A DNA stretch of 64,000 nt from Bacillus nakamurai (GCF_001584325.1 NZ_LSAZ01000015.1:62001-126000), one strand, 5' to 3'; numbered from the stretch's first letter, positions 43,123-52,562 are shown. Translations and numbers: made by a program. Notes: generated from the letters alone by a model not told the origin.

Positions 43123-43870
43123 CATTTTCGCAATATACGATAATCGCTTCTCGCAAAAAGGCTGCGAGCCCTTTTCCGTATCGGTCAATGTTCTCCGTAA
43201 ATCGCTGATCGGCCGTATATAAATCGCCTAATCCCCTGAAGATGTCAGGCTTGCATTCATAAAAATAGGTGCTGATGTGGTTTCTGAAATCGTCGATTGC
43301 CTCTTGTACTTCGGCGTCGCCCGGCCCTTTTTCCATATTCTTTGCGATGCGTTCATAAATGGCGCCCCATTCTGACATCACGGTGCTCCAATCTTCTTTT
43401 GTATAGGCGGCCGTTTTTTTCTCCGTTTGGTCTGTCATATCTTTTCCGTACAGCGCTCTCGCTTCGTCTGCATATTTCGTTTGGTGCTCTTTAATTTCTT
43501 TCATGCTGAGTCCTGCAAATAACTCCCGTTCCTTCATTTCCGCTCCTCCTTCTATGGAAGCGATGGTTTTATCCACCGTTTCAATCATTCGGTCAATTCT
43601 CTGCCTTTTATTCAGCAGAATGTCTTTTTGGCTTTCGAGCGTGGCCTTCCAAAGCCGGATGATCCAGCATATTTTTAATATCCTCAGCCGGAAGCCGATT
43701 TCTTTAAAAAATAATATGTGCTGCAGCCGCTCAAGACACGCATCACTATACAGGCGGTATCCCGCTTCAGACACTTCTTTCGGCGCAAGCAGCCCGATAA
43801 GATCATAGTGGTGGAGCGCCCTCACGCTGACTCCCGACATATCGGCCACTTGTTTGACTTGATACAGCAT
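43106..43870 (-). CDS. mta: Mta, MerR-family multidrug transporter activator (with a scrambled stretch)
   Basis: 254 residues. The MerR winged helix is at 1-62 (MLYQVKQVADMSGVSVRALHHYDLIGLLAPKEVSEAGYRLYSD). A dimer coiled coil and a TipAS-like drug-binding domain follow (ELFAGLSMKEIKEHQTKYADEARALYGK). Mta activates multidrug efflux genes and itself. Residues 63-75 read RILKICWIIRLWK where the family has an E-D-I-K-x-M-L-D-H-P type helix. The expected residues are present in a neighbouring frame, so two compensating indels changed this helix while keeping the frame. Confidence 0.88.
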   Translation of the reverse strand: MLYQVKQVADMSGVSVRALHHYDLIGLLAPKEVSEAGYRLYSDACLERLQHILFFKEIGFRLRILKICWIIRLWKATLESQKDILLNKRQRIDRMIETVDKTIASIEGGAEMKERELFAGLSMKEIKEHQTKYADEARALYGKDMTDQTEKKTAAYTKEDWSTVMSEWGAIYERIAKNMEKGPGDAEVQEAIDDFRNHISTYFYECKPDIFRGLGDLYTADQRFTENIDRYGKGLAAFLREAIIVYCENENSRA

Positions 43871-43890
43871 GTCATCACCTCCATAATGGA

Positions 43891-43921
43891 ATCGTAAACG
43901 ATAACGTTACGTCAGAGTCAA
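43891..43921 (-). promoter_or_regulatory. MerR-type mta promoter with 19-bp spacer
   Basis: TTGACT and TACGAT on the minus strand are 19 bases apart, the overlong spacer typical of MerR-regulated promoters. The spacer contains an inverted repeat around AACGTTA. Confidence 0.75.
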
Positions 43922-44009
43922 TCATAAAAACACATTTTTATATTCAAAAGACTGCCCGAATAGTGTATAAATGAAAAGTAAGTATTTTTTTGTAAAGGAG
44001 TGCCGTGTT

Positions 44010-44396
44010 TTGAAACCAGAATCTGTTAACCGTTCGCTTGTCACCATCTCTAAATGGGGGAAAGCAGCAGGCATTTTATTTATTATAATGGGCGCTTTTG
44101 CGGCACTTTCAGGAGCATTTTTCTTCCTAATCGGAGCAATTCCCGGTGTTTTGCAGATTATTGCCGGAATTTTTCTTATGCGGTCAGCAAAAGAAGCGGG
44201 GCAAATGGCAGAACAATTCAATGAGCTGTCAGAGGAAAATATGCTGGATTATTACGCAAAGTTCGTGAAGATGCAGGGGATTTACCTCATTGTCAGCATC
44301 GGTATTTCAGTTATCGCCGTTATTCTTGTCATCATTTTCATGATGCTCGGCATCGCTGACGGCTTGTTTAATGATTTTGACACAAATACATATTAA
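44010..44396 (+). CDS. ywnC: YwnC, DUF5362-type membrane protein
   Basis: 128 residues from a TTG at 44010 with an AAAGGAG site nine bases upstream. SLVTISKWGKAAGILFIIMGAF, then LIGAIPGVLQIIAGIFLMRSAKEAGQ and a final helix, give the same architecture as YwnG. The longer frame from 43971 has no site. Function unknown. Confidence 0.8.
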   Translation: MKPESVNRSLVTISKWGKAAGILFIIMGAFAALSGAFFFLIGAIPGVLQIIAGIFLMRSAKEAGQMAEQFNELSEENMLDYYAKFVKMQGIYLIVSIGISVIAVILVIIFMMLGIADGLFNDFDTNTY

Positions 44397-44399
44397 AAG

Positions 44400-44431
44400 A
44401 AAATCCCGGAGCTCTGCGCCCGGGATTTTTT
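44400..44431. terminator. Terminator between ywnC and ywnB
   Basis: AAATCCCGG and CCGGGATTTTTT arms between two convergent genes. Confidence 0.85.
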
Positions 44432-44433
44432 CT

Positions 44434-45075
44434 TTATTCCGCTTCTCCGACTACAGTAAAGCGTTCGTTTTGATAAGACGGTTTTTCAAGTTCATCCAAT
44501 ACGGCGATGGCATAGTCCGCATAGCTGATATAGCTGTCTCCTTTAGAGTTGACAGTGAATGTGTCTTTGCCTTTCTTGTACGATCCCGTACGTTTTCCGT
44601 TCGGATCAAACATAGCCGCAGGGCTAAGAAATGTCCAAGAGAAGGAGTCTGTGTTTTCCAGATCCTCTAAATTTTTTGCCTGATTGACTGCGGTCGCCAA
44701 GTATTGTTTTGGAAATTCCGGCGTTTCGGCCAGACGAGTGGTTTTGGCTTCATCAACGAAGAGGCTGCCGGCTCCGCCGACGACAAACAATCTTGTATCT
44801 CTCGCTTCCTTGAAAATATTGATTAATGCTCTTCCCGCTTCCACATGAAGATGCTCCTGCCCCGCCGGAGCCCCGAACGCATTGACTACGGCATCGAATT
44901 GTTTTACATCTTCGGCGTTCAAATCGAATACGTCTTTTTCCAGAACAGTGACGTCCTGGCCATTCATTTTTGAAGCGTCTCTGACAATCGCTGTCACATC
45001 ATGTCCGCGATCTTTCGCTTCCTTCAAAATAACACTTCCCGCTTTTCCGCTTGCACCGATAATTCCAATTTTCAT
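44434..45075 (-). CDS. ywnB: YwnB, NAD(P)-binding SDR-like protein
   Basis: 213 residues with an N-terminal Rossmann motif (MKIGIIGASGKAGSVILKEA), NAFGAPAG near 70 and a FVVGGAGSL strand. It belongs to the NAD(P)H-binding atypical SDR group (NmrA/BVR-like). The ATG at 45075 has an ideal AAGGAGG site; the frame to 45102 is not used. An operator at 45094-45112 just upstream matches the one before ywnA, so YwnA probably represses it. Confidence 0.9.
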   Translation of the reverse strand: MKIGIIGASGKAGSVILKEAKDRGHDVTAIVRDASKMNGQDVTVLEKDVFDLNAEDVKQFDAVVNAFGAPAGQEHLHVEAGRALINIFKEARDTRLFVVGGAGSLFVDEAKTTRLAETPEFPKQYLATAVNQAKNLEDLENTDSFSWTFLSPAAMFDPNGKRTGSYKKGKDTFTVNSKGDSYISYADYAIAVLDELEKPSYQNERFTVVGEAE

Positions 45076-45093
45076 TTCTTTTTCCTCCTTATT

Positions 45094-45112
45094 TGTAACC
45101 ATTTTTGTTACA
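45094..45112 (-). promoter_or_regulatory. YwnA-type operator before ywnB
   Basis: TGTAAC, seven bases, GTTACA: a perfect inverted repeat with the same arms and spacing as the site before ywnA at 45560-45578. Confidence 0.7.
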
Positions 45113-45139
45113 TCTTTAGCGGCATGAAGCCATCTCTTT

Positions 45140-45544
45140 TTAACAAAAGAGATGATTCATTACATCATAAAGGGACTTGCTTGCCAATTCATTTTCCATT
45201 GCCCGCTGTACGCTTCCGAACGTCTCATCAAGCGCCTGCTGAATGTTTTTGCCGACCGGACAGTCCGGATTCGGATTGTCGTGAACCGCAAAAAGCTCTT
45301 CCTTTTTCTGCACCGCCCTGTATACCTCTAAGAGGGAAATCTCGGACGGATCTTTTTTCAGGCTGGCTCCGGGAACACCCGCCCGGGATGTAAGAATACC
45401 TGCTTTTTTCAGCTGGCTGATTGTTCTCCGCACAACGACGGGATTGGTGTTTACGCTGCCTGCAATCATATCCGACGAAGCCCGTTCATCCGTCGAAATC
45501 AGCGATAGGATGTGAATGGCCACAGCAAGACGGCTGTTAATCAT
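45140..45544 (-). CDS. ywnA: YwnA, Rrf2-family regulator
   Basis: 134 residues starting MINSRLAVAIHILSLISTDERASSDMIAGSVNTNPVVVRRTISQLKKAG, the Rrf2 winged helix, with a VPGASLKKDP wing and a dimer helix. The Rrf2 cysteine cluster for an iron-sulfur centre is not present; one cysteine in NPDCPVG could sense oxidants or thiol stress. The stop comes early (HLFC), and the coding end overlaps a hairpin. The ATG at 45544 is preferred over the frame from 45595, which would run through its own promoter. Confidence 0.9.
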   Translation of the reverse strand: MINSRLAVAIHILSLISTDERASSDMIAGSVNTNPVVVRRTISQLKKAGILTSRAGVPGASLKKDPSEISLLEVYRAVQKKEELFAVHDNPNPDCPVGKNIQQALDETFGSVQRAMENELASKSLYDVMNHLFC

Positions 45545-45559
45545 GTTTTTCACCACCAT

Positions 45560-45595
45560 TGTAACCATAATAGTTACATTTCGTTTTTTTGTCAA
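45560..45595 (-). promoter_or_regulatory. ywnA promoter with embedded operator
   Basis: TTGACA (45590-45595), 17 bases, TATTAT (45567-45572). The -10 lies inside the inverted repeat TGTAAC-N7-GTTACA (45560-45578), so a bound repressor would cover it. This is strong evidence for autoregulation. Confidence 0.8.
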
Positions 45596-45652
45596 CTACT
45601 AATATACACTAAAATTCGTCAAAGGATGATATCCAGTTGGCAATAGAGGTGT

Positions 45653-45676
45653 AAAAAGGCCGGCTGAGCCGGCCTT
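45653..45676 (-). terminator. ureABC terminator
   Basis: AAGGCCGGC-TCA-GCCGGCCTTTTT hairpin after ureC. Confidence 0.9.
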
Positions 45677-45683
45677 GGGGGGA

Positions 45684-47393
45684 TTAAAACAAGAAATATC
45701 TTTGTCCGAGCGGAACATAGCTGACAGGCTGACATGACAGCTCTTCTCCGTCAGCGAATACCTGATATGTTTTCGGATCAACTTCTATGTTCGGCATCGC
45801 GGCGTTCAGCTTCATATCGAACTTGCTCAGCTTGCGGATATGCTGCACCGGAGAAATCGTTTTTTCCAGCCCCAGTTTGCCCGGTACGCCGTTTTCAATG
45901 CTTGCCTTGGACATAAAAGTAATGGATGTATTGCGGTTCGCTTTTCCGTAAGATGCGTACATCTGACGCATAAATACAGGTTCAGGCGTCGGAATCGAAG
46001 CGTTCGGATCTCCCATCTGGGCGCGGGCAATCATACCGCCTTTGAGTACAAGCTCAGGCTTGACGCCGAAGAAAACCGGGTCCCACAACACAAGATCGGC
46101 AAGCTTGCCTGTTTCCACTGAGCCGACTTCATGGCTCAAGCCGTGGGTGATAGCCGGATTGATCGTGTATTTCGCGACATAGCGTTTGGCCCGCACATTG
46201 TCATTGCCGTTTTCCCCGGCAAGGGCGCCGCGCTGCCTTTTCATTTTATCGGCAACCTGCCATGTCCGGATAATCACTTCCCCGACCCGGCCCATCGCCT
46301 GGGAATCAGATGATGTCATGCTGATCGCACCGATATCGTGAAGGATATCCTCTGCCGCAATTGTGGCCGCCCTGATGCGTGAATGGCTGAATGCCACGTC
46401 CTCAGGCACATTGGAATCTAAATGATGACAGACCATCATCATATCAAGGTGCTCGTCCATCGTGTTGACGGTATACGGAATCGTCGGCGTAGTAGAGGAC
46501 GGCAAAATATTGGCGTAGGACGCGAGCTTCATAATATCCGGTGCATGGCCTCCGCCGGCCCCTTCTATGTGATATGTATGGATAACCCGGTCGCCGATTG
46601 CTTCAAGCGTATTTTCTAAGAAACCCGCTTCGTTGATCGTGTCTGTGTGGATGGCAACCTGAATATCCGCATCGTCCGCAACTGCCATACAGGTTTTAAT
46701 GGCGCTTGGCGTAGTTCCCCAATCTTCATGGAGCTTCAGGCCGATGGCGCCCGCTTCCACCTGCTCAATGAGAGGCGCTTTGTCAGAAGCATTTCCTTTT
46801 CCTAAAAACCCGACATTGATCGGGAATTGCTCGGCTGCCTCAAGCATCCTTGACATATACCATGCACCTGATGTGCAGGTTGTCGCTTTACTGCCGGTCG
46901 CAGGTCCGGTTCCCCCGCCGAGAAGCGTTGTCACTCCTGAAGAAAGGGCGACTTCCATCTGCTGAGGGCAAATAAAATGGATATGGGTATCCACGCCGCC
47001 GGCCGTTACAATTTTTCCTTCGCCGGAAATGACCTCTGTGCCGGCACCGATGACCATATGCGGGTCAACGCCATCCATGATATCGGGGTTGCCGCTTTTT
47101 CCGACGCCGACTATACGGCCGTCCTTCACGCCGATATCCGCTTTCACGATGCCGGTGTAGTCCAGAATGACAACGTTTGTGATGACCAGGTCAAGCGCTC
47201 CGTCTTTTGCCGTCATGGACCCGTTTTGCCCCATGCCGTCCCGAATCGTCTTTCCTCCGCCGAAGATCATTTCCTCTCCGTAGACGGTAAAATCTTTCTC
47301 GACTTCAATCCATAAATCGGTGTCTCCGAGTCTGACTTTATCTCCTGTTGTCGGCCCGAACAGCTCTGCGTATTGCTCACGTGTCATCTTCAT
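45684..47393 (-). CDS. ureC: UreC, urease alpha subunit
   Basis: 569 residues, full family length. Nickel-site motifs are [12 protein letters not shown] (two His), the carbamylated Lys in [33 protein letters not shown] and the flap MVCHHLDSN. It hydrolyses urea to ammonia and carbamate with UreA and UreB. The start overlaps the ureB stop. No ureDEFG nickel-insertion genes follow; the next genes are regulators. Confidence 0.97.
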   Translation of the reverse strand: MKMTREQYAELFGPTTGDKVRLGDTDLWIEVEKDFTVYGEEMIFGGGKTIRDGMGQNGSMTAKDGALDLVITNVVILDYTGIVKADIGVKDGRIVGVGKSGNPDIMDGVDPHMVIGAGTEVISGEGKIVTAGGVDTHIHFICPQQMEVALSSGVTTLLGGGTGPATGSKATTCTSGAWYMSRMLEAAEQFPINVGFLGKGNASDKAPLIEQVEAGAIGLKLHEDWGTTPSAIKTCMAVADDADIQVAIHTDTINEAGFLENTLEAIGDRVIHTYHIEGAGGGHAPDIMKLASYANILPSSTTPTIPYTVNTMDEHLDMMMVCHHLDSNVPEDVAFSHSRIRAATIAAEDILHDIGAISMTSSDSQAMGRVGEVIIRTWQVADKMKRQRGALAGENGNDNVRAKRYVAKYTINPAITHGLSHEVGSVETGKLADLVLWDPVFFGVKPELVLKGGMIARAQMGDPNASIPTPEPVFMRQMYASYGKANRNTSITFMSKASIENGVPGKLGLEKTISPVQHIRKLSKFDMKLNAAMPNIEVDPKTYQVFADGEELSCQPVSYVPLGQRYFLF

Positions 47394-47764
47394 CGGATCG
47401 CCCCCTCCATCCAGCCGGCTTTCATAAGGTTTGATAAGGTTTTTTCTTTTCCCCGTTCATCCATATAGGTGTCGGCCATGCCGTTTAACCCTTTGATCGT
47501 TTTTCTTCCTCCGATTTCAACGAGCGTAACGATTTTCTCCTCACCCGGTTCAAAACGGACAGACGTGCCTGAAGGAATATCCAGACGCATGCCGATCGCT
47601 GTATCCCGTTTGAAGGATAGGGCGCCGTTGGCTTCGGCAAAATGAAAATGCGAACCGACTTGAACCGACCGCGTTCCCTTATTGGTAACAGTCACTTCCT
47701 TTGTTCTTCTGCCTTCGTTAATAGCAATTGTCCCATTTGCGACTTGGATAGCTCCCGGCTTCAT
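47390..47764 (-). CDS. ureB: UreB, urease beta subunit
   Basis: 124 residues beginning [21 protein letters not shown], with the conserved [14 protein letters not shown] and [28 protein letters not shown] segments. It is a structural subunit of the trimeric urease unit. It overlaps ureA and ureC by four bases each. Confidence 0.97.
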   Translation of the reverse strand: MKPGAIQVANGTIAINEGRRTKEVTVTNKGTRSVQVGSHFHFAEANGALSFKRDTAIGMRLDIPSGTSVRFEPGEEKIVTLVEIGGRKTIKGLNGMADTYMDERGKEKTLSNLMKAGWMEGAIR

Positions 47765-48078
47765 GACTTCACCCCCGCTGTGATCGGCTGATGAACGGTT
47801 ACAAGTTTGACTCCGTCAGGAAACGTCGCTTCCACCTGGATACTGTCCAGCATTTCCGGCACGCCTTCCATGACGTCCTGATCCGTTAATACATGGCGGC
47901 CGGACTCCATCAGCTCGGCGACGCTTTTTCCATCCCGCGCACCTTCCATCAGATAACAGGTCAAATAAGCGGCCGCTTCAGGGTAATTGAGCAAAACGCC
48001 GCGCTCTTTTCGCTGTTTAGCCAGCTCTCCCGCTGCAAAAACGAGCAATTTTTCTTGTTCAACCGGTGTTAATTTCAT
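47761..48078 (-). CDS. ureA: UreA, urease gamma subunit
   Basis: 105 residues: [39 protein letters not shown] and [27 protein letters not shown], standard for UreA. It is the first gene of ureABC, with an AAGGGGG ribosome site. Confidence 0.97.
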   Translation of the reverse strand: MKLTPVEQEKLLVFAAGELAKQRKERGVLLNYPEAAAYLTCYLMEGARDGKSVAELMESGRHVLTDQDVMEGVPEMLDSIQVEATFPDGVKLVTVHQPITAGVKS

Positions 48079-48400
48079 CTGTACTCCCCCTTAGTGATAG
48101 TCAAACACAATCATCATGGTCATACCGAAATGCAGGCGGGTACCACCCCCTTCACCTCATGAAATGTTAAGTGATGAAAGAAATTCGACGGCCGACAGCC
48201 GAATTCCTTTTACAGAAAATTGAGATATCTGATTTTTTTCTTTTGAACAAACGTTTAATCAAACAGACAGATAACCTAAAAATGTGAAAGGTAACATTCT
48301 ATGTGAATATTATAAAGAAACCGCTCAAAAATTTATAGAATATTTAAAAATTTAGTTAATATTAACCAAATATACTGGAATTTTTGTCATTTCTCATAAC
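48079..48400 (-). promoter_or_regulatory. ureABC upstream control region
   Basis: About 320 bases without a gene. On the minus strand AATATTCTATAAATT (48330-48344) matches the CodY box AATTTTCWGAAAATT at 12 of 15 positions. A perfect 12-base palindrome GTTAATATTAAC lies at 48355-48366, and a TATAAT -10 candidate lies near 48308-48313. B. subtilis ureABC is known to be controlled by CodY, GlnR/TnrA and sigma-H. I found no clean 17-base TnrA box here. Confidence 0.55.
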
Positions 48401-48427
48401 AAAAAGCCCAAAATGTTTTGGGCTCTT
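48401..48427 (-). terminator. csbD terminator
   Basis: AGCCCAAAA and TTTTGGGCTTTTTG arms with the T-run on the minus strand. Confidence 0.8.
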
Positions 48428-48444
48428 GTTTCGTTTATATTACA

Positions 48445-48633
48445 TTAATCGTTACTGAGTTTTTCCTTCGTTTTACCGACGCCTTTTTGCAGGCTGCCTT
48501 TTGCTTTATCTTTTTTTCCTTCCGCTTTTAAATCGGATTTGTCTGTCATATCACCGGCTTTATCCTTGGCTTCGCCTTTCATTTTGTTCATGCCGCCTTT
48601 TACTTTGTCTTTTAATCCGTTATCGTTGCTCAT
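48445..48633 (-). CDS. csbD: CsbD, general stress protein
   Basis: 62 residues, very Lys/Asp/Gly-rich: GLKDKVKGGMNKMKGEAKDKAGDMTDKSDL, the CsbD repeat. It is probably disordered and soluble. B. subtilis csbD is a sigma-B gene, and a sigma-B-like promoter is present upstream here (48669-48693). Its molecular role is not known. Confidence 0.93.
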   Translation of the reverse strand: MSNDNGLKDKVKGGMNKMKGEAKDKAGDMTDKSDLKAEGKKDKAKGSLQKGVGKTKEKLSND

Positions 48634-48668
48634 GATTTTCAGCTCCTTTTTTAATGTGTACTTGTTTC

Positions 48669-48693
48669 CTTCCCTTTCAGCAAAATGGTAAAC
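48669..48693 (-). promoter_or_regulatory. Sigma-B promoter of csbD
   Basis: GTTTAC and GGGAAG on the minus strand are 13 bases apart. They match the sigma-B form GTTTAA-N12-14-GGGTAT at 9 of 12 positions. Confidence 0.65.
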
Positions 48694-48703
48694 CGTTCAA
48701 CTG

Positions 48704-49183
48704 TCAGTTATTGATTTCACAGCGTTCACCAAAGCGCAGCACTTTGTAGACGGCTAATCCGTCTGACAGCTTGTTTTCTGCATATTGCACCGGCAGCAGG
48801 GCAAAAAAGACATAATACGTTGAAAAATAGACAAATTGGTAAAAAAACAAGTTTGGTTCGAGGACGTCCTGTATGATAAGAAGATTAATTGAAAAAATAG
48901 AAGCGAGATTAAACAGACAGCCGCCCGCATAAACGAGCGCATTCGTCAGCCGGTTATCGATCCGCAATGCACCGAACTGGCAGAAAGAATCTATGAAATA
49001 GATACGCCGGACCTGTATCGGTCCCAATTTTATGAGGCGCTTTCCCATTCCGATATCTAACGATGCTTTTCCCCCGAATAACAGGGCCATAAAACTGTGG
49101 CCGGCTACATGTATGACGGACACCATCGGCAAAATGATGAGAAAAGACATAAAAAACTTTACCATGTCGTTAAATCCGAACAA
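48704..49183 (-). CDS. ywmF: YwmF, membrane protein resembling an inactive site-2 protease
   Basis: 159 residues with four hydrophobic segments. The first carries VIHVAGHSFMALLFGG, which looks like the M50 (site-2 protease) HExxH region with the catalytic Glu replaced by Val, so peptidase activity is unlikely. The resemblance is my reading. Order csbD-ywmF-rapB matches B. subtilis. Confidence 0.8.
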   Translation of the reverse strand: MFGFNDMVKFFMSFLIILPMVSVIHVAGHSFMALLFGGKASLDIGMGKRLIKLGPIQVRRIYFIDSFCQFGALRIDNRLTNALVYAGGCLFNLASIFSINLLIIQDVLEPNLFFYQFVYFSTYYVFFALLPVQYAENKLSDGLAVYKVLRFGERCEINN

Positions 49184-49274
49184 CGAATCCCTCCTTTCAA
49201 AATCGCTTACACTCTCATTTTGCGATTTTTCCGATTTTTTCTATGTTCAAACGTGATAATGTGCCGTTTTCCGC

Positions 49275-49306
49275 AAAAAAATAACCATCTGAGTTCCAGA
49301 TGGTTA
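49275..49306 (-). terminator. rapB terminator
   Basis: AACCATCT and AGATGGTT arms followed by ATTTTTTT on the minus strand. Confidence 0.85.
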
Positions 49307-49310
49307 AGAA

Positions 49311-50441
49311 TTATATATCGTATAAACTTTCTTCTTTTTGAATGTTCTCTCTCATGCGGATCGCTTTTTCATAAAAATACGCCGCTTCTTTATACTGTTC
49401 GTGGGCGCTGGTATAAACGGCAGCCTCCAAGGCGAAATCTTCTATATACACATACAGCGATTTGTCATTCATATAGTCAAACACTTCATGAATTAAATCG
49501 AGATTGACAGATTCCAAATAAAGCGCTTGTAAAAACTTATATTTTTCTAAGCTGAATCGATCGCCGCGGTCTTTCGCGATCTTCATCCCTCTTTCATAAT
49601 AAGCGAGAGCGGCTTGATCCTCGTGGAGTCTGAAAAGGGTGTGCGTTAAGCTGAACAGCGCCTTCGGAAGCTGTTCAAGCTGATGCTCTTCAAAGATGGG
49701 CAGCGCTTTTCTAAAGTAACGGGCAGCTTCATCCAGCTCTCTCTTCTCAGAATAACAATTTCCCAGATTGTAAAGCGCCGATCCGATCAGGCGGGGCTGT
49801 CCTTCCAGCAATGCAAGGCGGAGCGCTTCATCTAAATGTTCAAGCGCTTTGTCATAGTTTTTGCAGTCGATATAGTTTCCCGAAATGACGAAATGGCACT
49901 GTATCCTCCGCACTCTGTAAAAATCGTGATCCATATACGTTTCAAGCGCCTGAATCGCATGATTCATGGAGAAATGAGTCTGCTTCATCACATAAAAAAC
50001 TTCAGACATCTTAAAGTGGAACTCTGCCCTCTCAATATCATCTTCGACAAACGAAAGTAATTTCTCAGCTTTCCGATAAAAAGAAATAGCCGAAACGTAG
50101 TTATTCTGATCGAATTCATACATGCCTCTGAATAAATGGAAATAATACTCAGATAATCCCGATATGCTGTCCGTACTTTCAATCGTTTTTTGCAGCTCGC
50201 TGTACTGAATATGTGATTGTTCCGTGAAGTCCGGCTTGACGTAATCAAGCATAATGTGATGGCGGTAGCTGATCAGCTGATAATATAACAGCAGCAGCTG
50301 GTCTTCCTCCATGTGTTGTATATCCTGGTCAATTTCCTCTTTCAGCTTTATGGCATCAGCCGCTTGAAAAGTTAAAATGTACTTGTACCATTTGTTGATT
50401 TTGACTCCAACTTGAGATGACGGAATCTCGTGTGCGGTCAT
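49311..50441 (-). CDS. rapB: RapB, Rap-family Spo0F phosphatase
   Basis: 376 residues: an N-terminal helical bundle ([31 protein letters not shown]) and about seven TPR units such as [31 protein letters not shown]. RapB removes phosphate from Spo0F and delays sporulation. No phr peptide gene follows, as in B. subtilis; a terminator comes directly after. Confidence 0.93.
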   Translation of the reverse strand: MTAHEIPSSQVGVKINKWYKYILTFQAADAIKLKEEIDQDIQHMEEDQLLLLYYQLISYRHHIMLDYVKPDFTEQSHIQYSELQKTIESTDSISGLSEYYFHLFRGMYEFDQNNYVSAISFYRKAEKLLSFVEDDIERAEFHFKMSEVFYVMKQTHFSMNHAIQALETYMDHDFYRVRRIQCHFVISGNYIDCKNYDKALEHLDEALRLALLEGQPRLIGSALYNLGNCYSEKRELDEAARYFRKALPIFEEHQLEQLPKALFSLTHTLFRLHEDQAALAYYERGMKIAKDRGDRFSLEKYKFLQALYLESVNLDLIHEVFDYMNDKSLYVYIEDFALEAAVYTSAHEQYKEAAYFYEKAIRMRENIQKEESLYDI

Positions 50442-50594
50442 GCCCCTTTCACAACCTTTTCTAATTTCTATTGGTTATATTTTATCATAATGTATGGCTT
50501 TGGAATTCATTTATCTTGATCAGCATCCATCAAAATTCCTGCTTCATATATTTCGGATGAAGCTGAGTTTTTTTGAACAAGCGCCTTCAGGTAT

Positions 50595-50631
50595 AAAAAA
50601 GCTTGCCCCGCTCTAATCGGGCAAGCTTTTA
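50595..50631 (-). terminator. moaA terminator
   Basis: AAGCTTGCCC and GGGCAAGCTTTTTT form a long perfect stem just past moaA. Confidence 0.9.
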
Positions 50632-50633
50632 TT

Positions 50634-51659
50634 TCATCCGCCTATATAAGACATTTCCACTTTCTTTTTCCCGGCCTTTTTAGAAAGCGCGCGATCAATC
50701 GAATACTGATCCGTACGGTTTTTCCAGACGGAAGCGATAGCATCCGTCAATTCATCATCAGTTAAGCCGCCGCGCACAAGCTTCCGCACATCATAGCCTC
50801 CGGAAGCGAACAAGCATGTAAACAGTTCGCCTCTGGCCGACAGGCGCGCCCTGTTGCAGGAAGCACAAAACGCATCTGAGACTGAGGAAATCACGCCGAT
50901 TTCGCCAGAACCATCAAGGTAGCGAAATCTGGAGGCGACCTCCCCCTTATAATTCGCTTCTATCGGTTCTGTCGGCATGCATTTATTGATCAGTTCGATG
51001 ATCTCCGCCTTCGTGATAACGTCTTTTTTATTCCACTGGTTCGTATTGCCGACATCCATAAATTCAATAAACCGGAGAATATGGCCCTTTTCTTTAAAAT
51101 AACGAGCCATCGGCAATATGTCCTTTTCGTTAACACCCTTTTGGACGACCATGTTGATTTTTACGCCGAGGCCGGCAGCTTTTGCCGCCTCAATACCTTC
51201 AAGCACCTTGTTCACAGATATTCCGCGGCCGTTGATGGCTTTAAATCGCTCATCCTCTAAAGAATCAAGGCTGACGGTCACCCGGTGCAGCCCCGCCTGC
51301 TTCAGCTTCTCTGCGTAGACGGGAAGCAGCGAGCCGTTTGTAGTCATCGCGATATCCCGAAGCCCCGGGATACGCGCGAGCTTTTTGATCAATTCAGGCA
51401 TATCTTTCCGCATGAGCGGCTCCCCGCCCGTCAATCTGATTTTTTCAACACCGAAGCGTCCGACAAACAGTTTCGCAAGCCGCTCCAGCTCTTCAAATGA
51501 AAGCAATTCTTTCTTTTGTAAAAATGGATAATCCGGTCCGAATAATTCGGCTGGCATACAGTACGTGCATCTGAAGTTGCAGCGGTCAGTGACAGAGATG
51601 CGAAGATCCCTGAGCGGTCTGTCCCTTTTGTCTGACACCCGGCGCGTTTCTGTATTCAT
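50634..51659 (-). CDS. moaA: MoaA, GTP 3',8-cyclase (molybdopterin synthesis)
   Basis: 341 residues of the radical SAM family. The first [4Fe-4S] cluster is in [11 protein letters not shown] near 20-35 and SAM binding in LTGGEPLMR. The second cluster is in [20 protein letters not shown] near 260-285. The usual C-terminal Gly-Gly is followed only by the stop (SYIGG). It makes the first intermediate of molybdenum cofactor with MoaC. The ATG at 51659 (AAGGGG site) gives [10 protein letters not shown]; the frame to 51731 is longer than needed. It lies 16 bases after fdhD. Confidence 0.95.
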   Translation of the reverse strand: MNTETRRVSDKRDRPLRDLRISVTDRCNFRCTYCMPAELFGPDYPFLQKKELLSFEELERLAKLFVGRFGVEKIRLTGGEPLMRKDMPELIKKLARIPGLRDIAMTTNGSLLPVYAEKLKQAGLHRVTVSLDSLEDERFKAINGRGISVNKVLEGIEAAKAAGLGVKINMVVQKGVNEKDILPMARYFKEKGHILRFIEFMDVGNTNQWNKKDVITKAEIIELINKCMPTEPIEANYKGEVASRFRYLDGSGEIGVISSVSDAFCASCNRARLSARGELFTCLFASGGYDVRKLVRGGLTDDELTDAIASVWKNRTDQYSIDRALSKKAGKKKVEMSYIGG

Positions 51660-51675
51660 AAGCCAAGACCCCTTT

Positions 51676-52464
51676 CTATCTTCCAACCCGTTCGGGATGT
51701 GTGTATACGTTAAACGATCCGTTTCTGACAAAACCGATCGCCGTGATATTCAGCTCTTCCGCCATTTGCAGCGCAAGCTCGGTCGGCGCCGATTTAGAAA
51801 TAACGATCGATACACCGATTTTTGCGGCTTTTAATAAGACCTCCGATGAGATCCGGCCGCTGAAGACAATCAGTTTGTCACGGACTGGCATTCCGTTTTG
51901 CAGGCAATACCCGTACAGCTTATCCAGCGCGTTGTGGCGGCCGATATCCGTCCGCATGAGCAGCATTTTTTCCGTATCGCACAGCGCCGCGTTATGGACA
52001 CCGCCTGTTTCTTGGAAAGTGCCGCTTCCGCTTTGCATCGTCTTCATTAATTCAAGACACGCCTCAGGGGTTATTTTGATTCGGCTGACGGCTGTTTTGG
52101 CCGTTTTGACATCCTGCTGAAAATAAAAATGCCGGCCTTTTCCGCAGCATGAGCCGATGACCCTCTTCGTATAGTCTTTTTGCTCAAGCACTTCAGGATG
52201 CGTAAGCTCCACATACGCAAAACCGAGACTTTCATCTATTGTAAAGCTTTTAATCTCTTTTTCAAATCGAATAACGCCTTCTGACGCGAGGAATCCGATG
52301 ACGAGCTCCTGTAAATGATCAGGCGTGCAGACGAGCGTAACGAATTCCCGCCCGTTCAGCATGACAGTCAATGGATACTCAGCTGCCATCCGGTCTGTCG
52401 TTTTCGTTAATTCCCCTTTTTCGTAACGGTATATCTCCCTTATCGCTGTTGCTTTATCTTCCAC
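51676..52464 (-). CDS. fdhD: FdhD, sulfurtransferase for formate dehydrogenase cofactor
   Basis: 262 residues. The cysteine pair that carries sulfur is in [10 protein letters not shown] near residue 125. [19 protein letters not shown] near 180 and [13 protein letters not shown] follow, all typical of FdhD. It passes sulfur to the bis-MGD cofactor of formate dehydrogenase. It is paired with moaA; the dehydrogenase genes are not in the window. Confidence 0.94.
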   Translation of the reverse strand: MEDKATAIREIYRYEKGELTKTTDRMAAEYPLTVMLNGREFVTLVCTPDHLQELVIGFLASEGVIRFEKEIKSFTIDESLGFAYVELTHPEVLEQKDYTKRVIGSCCGKGRHFYFQQDVKTAKTAVSRIKITPEACLELMKTMQSGSGTFQETGGVHNAALCDTEKMLLMRTDIGRHNALDKLYGYCLQNGMPVRDKLIVFSGRISSEVLLKAAKIGVSIVISKSAPTELALQMAEELNITAIGFVRNGSFNVYTHPERVGR

Positions 52465-52535
52465 TGTTTTCCCCTCCGCAATATCCTTCTCTTTTATTCT
52501 TCCACAATCGGCGGATTTTGTCGAATATGCGGTCT

Positions 52536-52562
52536 AAAAAAAGAGCCCTCCCCGGACTCTTT
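52536..52562 (-). terminator. ywmE terminator
   Basis: AGAGTCCGGGG and AGGGCTCTTTTTTT arms with mismatches in the upper stem, overlapping the ywmE stop. Confidence 0.75.

Noticed and set aside
48260-48300. TGTTACCTTTCACA considered as a GlnR/TnrA site before ureA
   Set aside because: Arm spacing is three bases shorter than the 17-base consensus.
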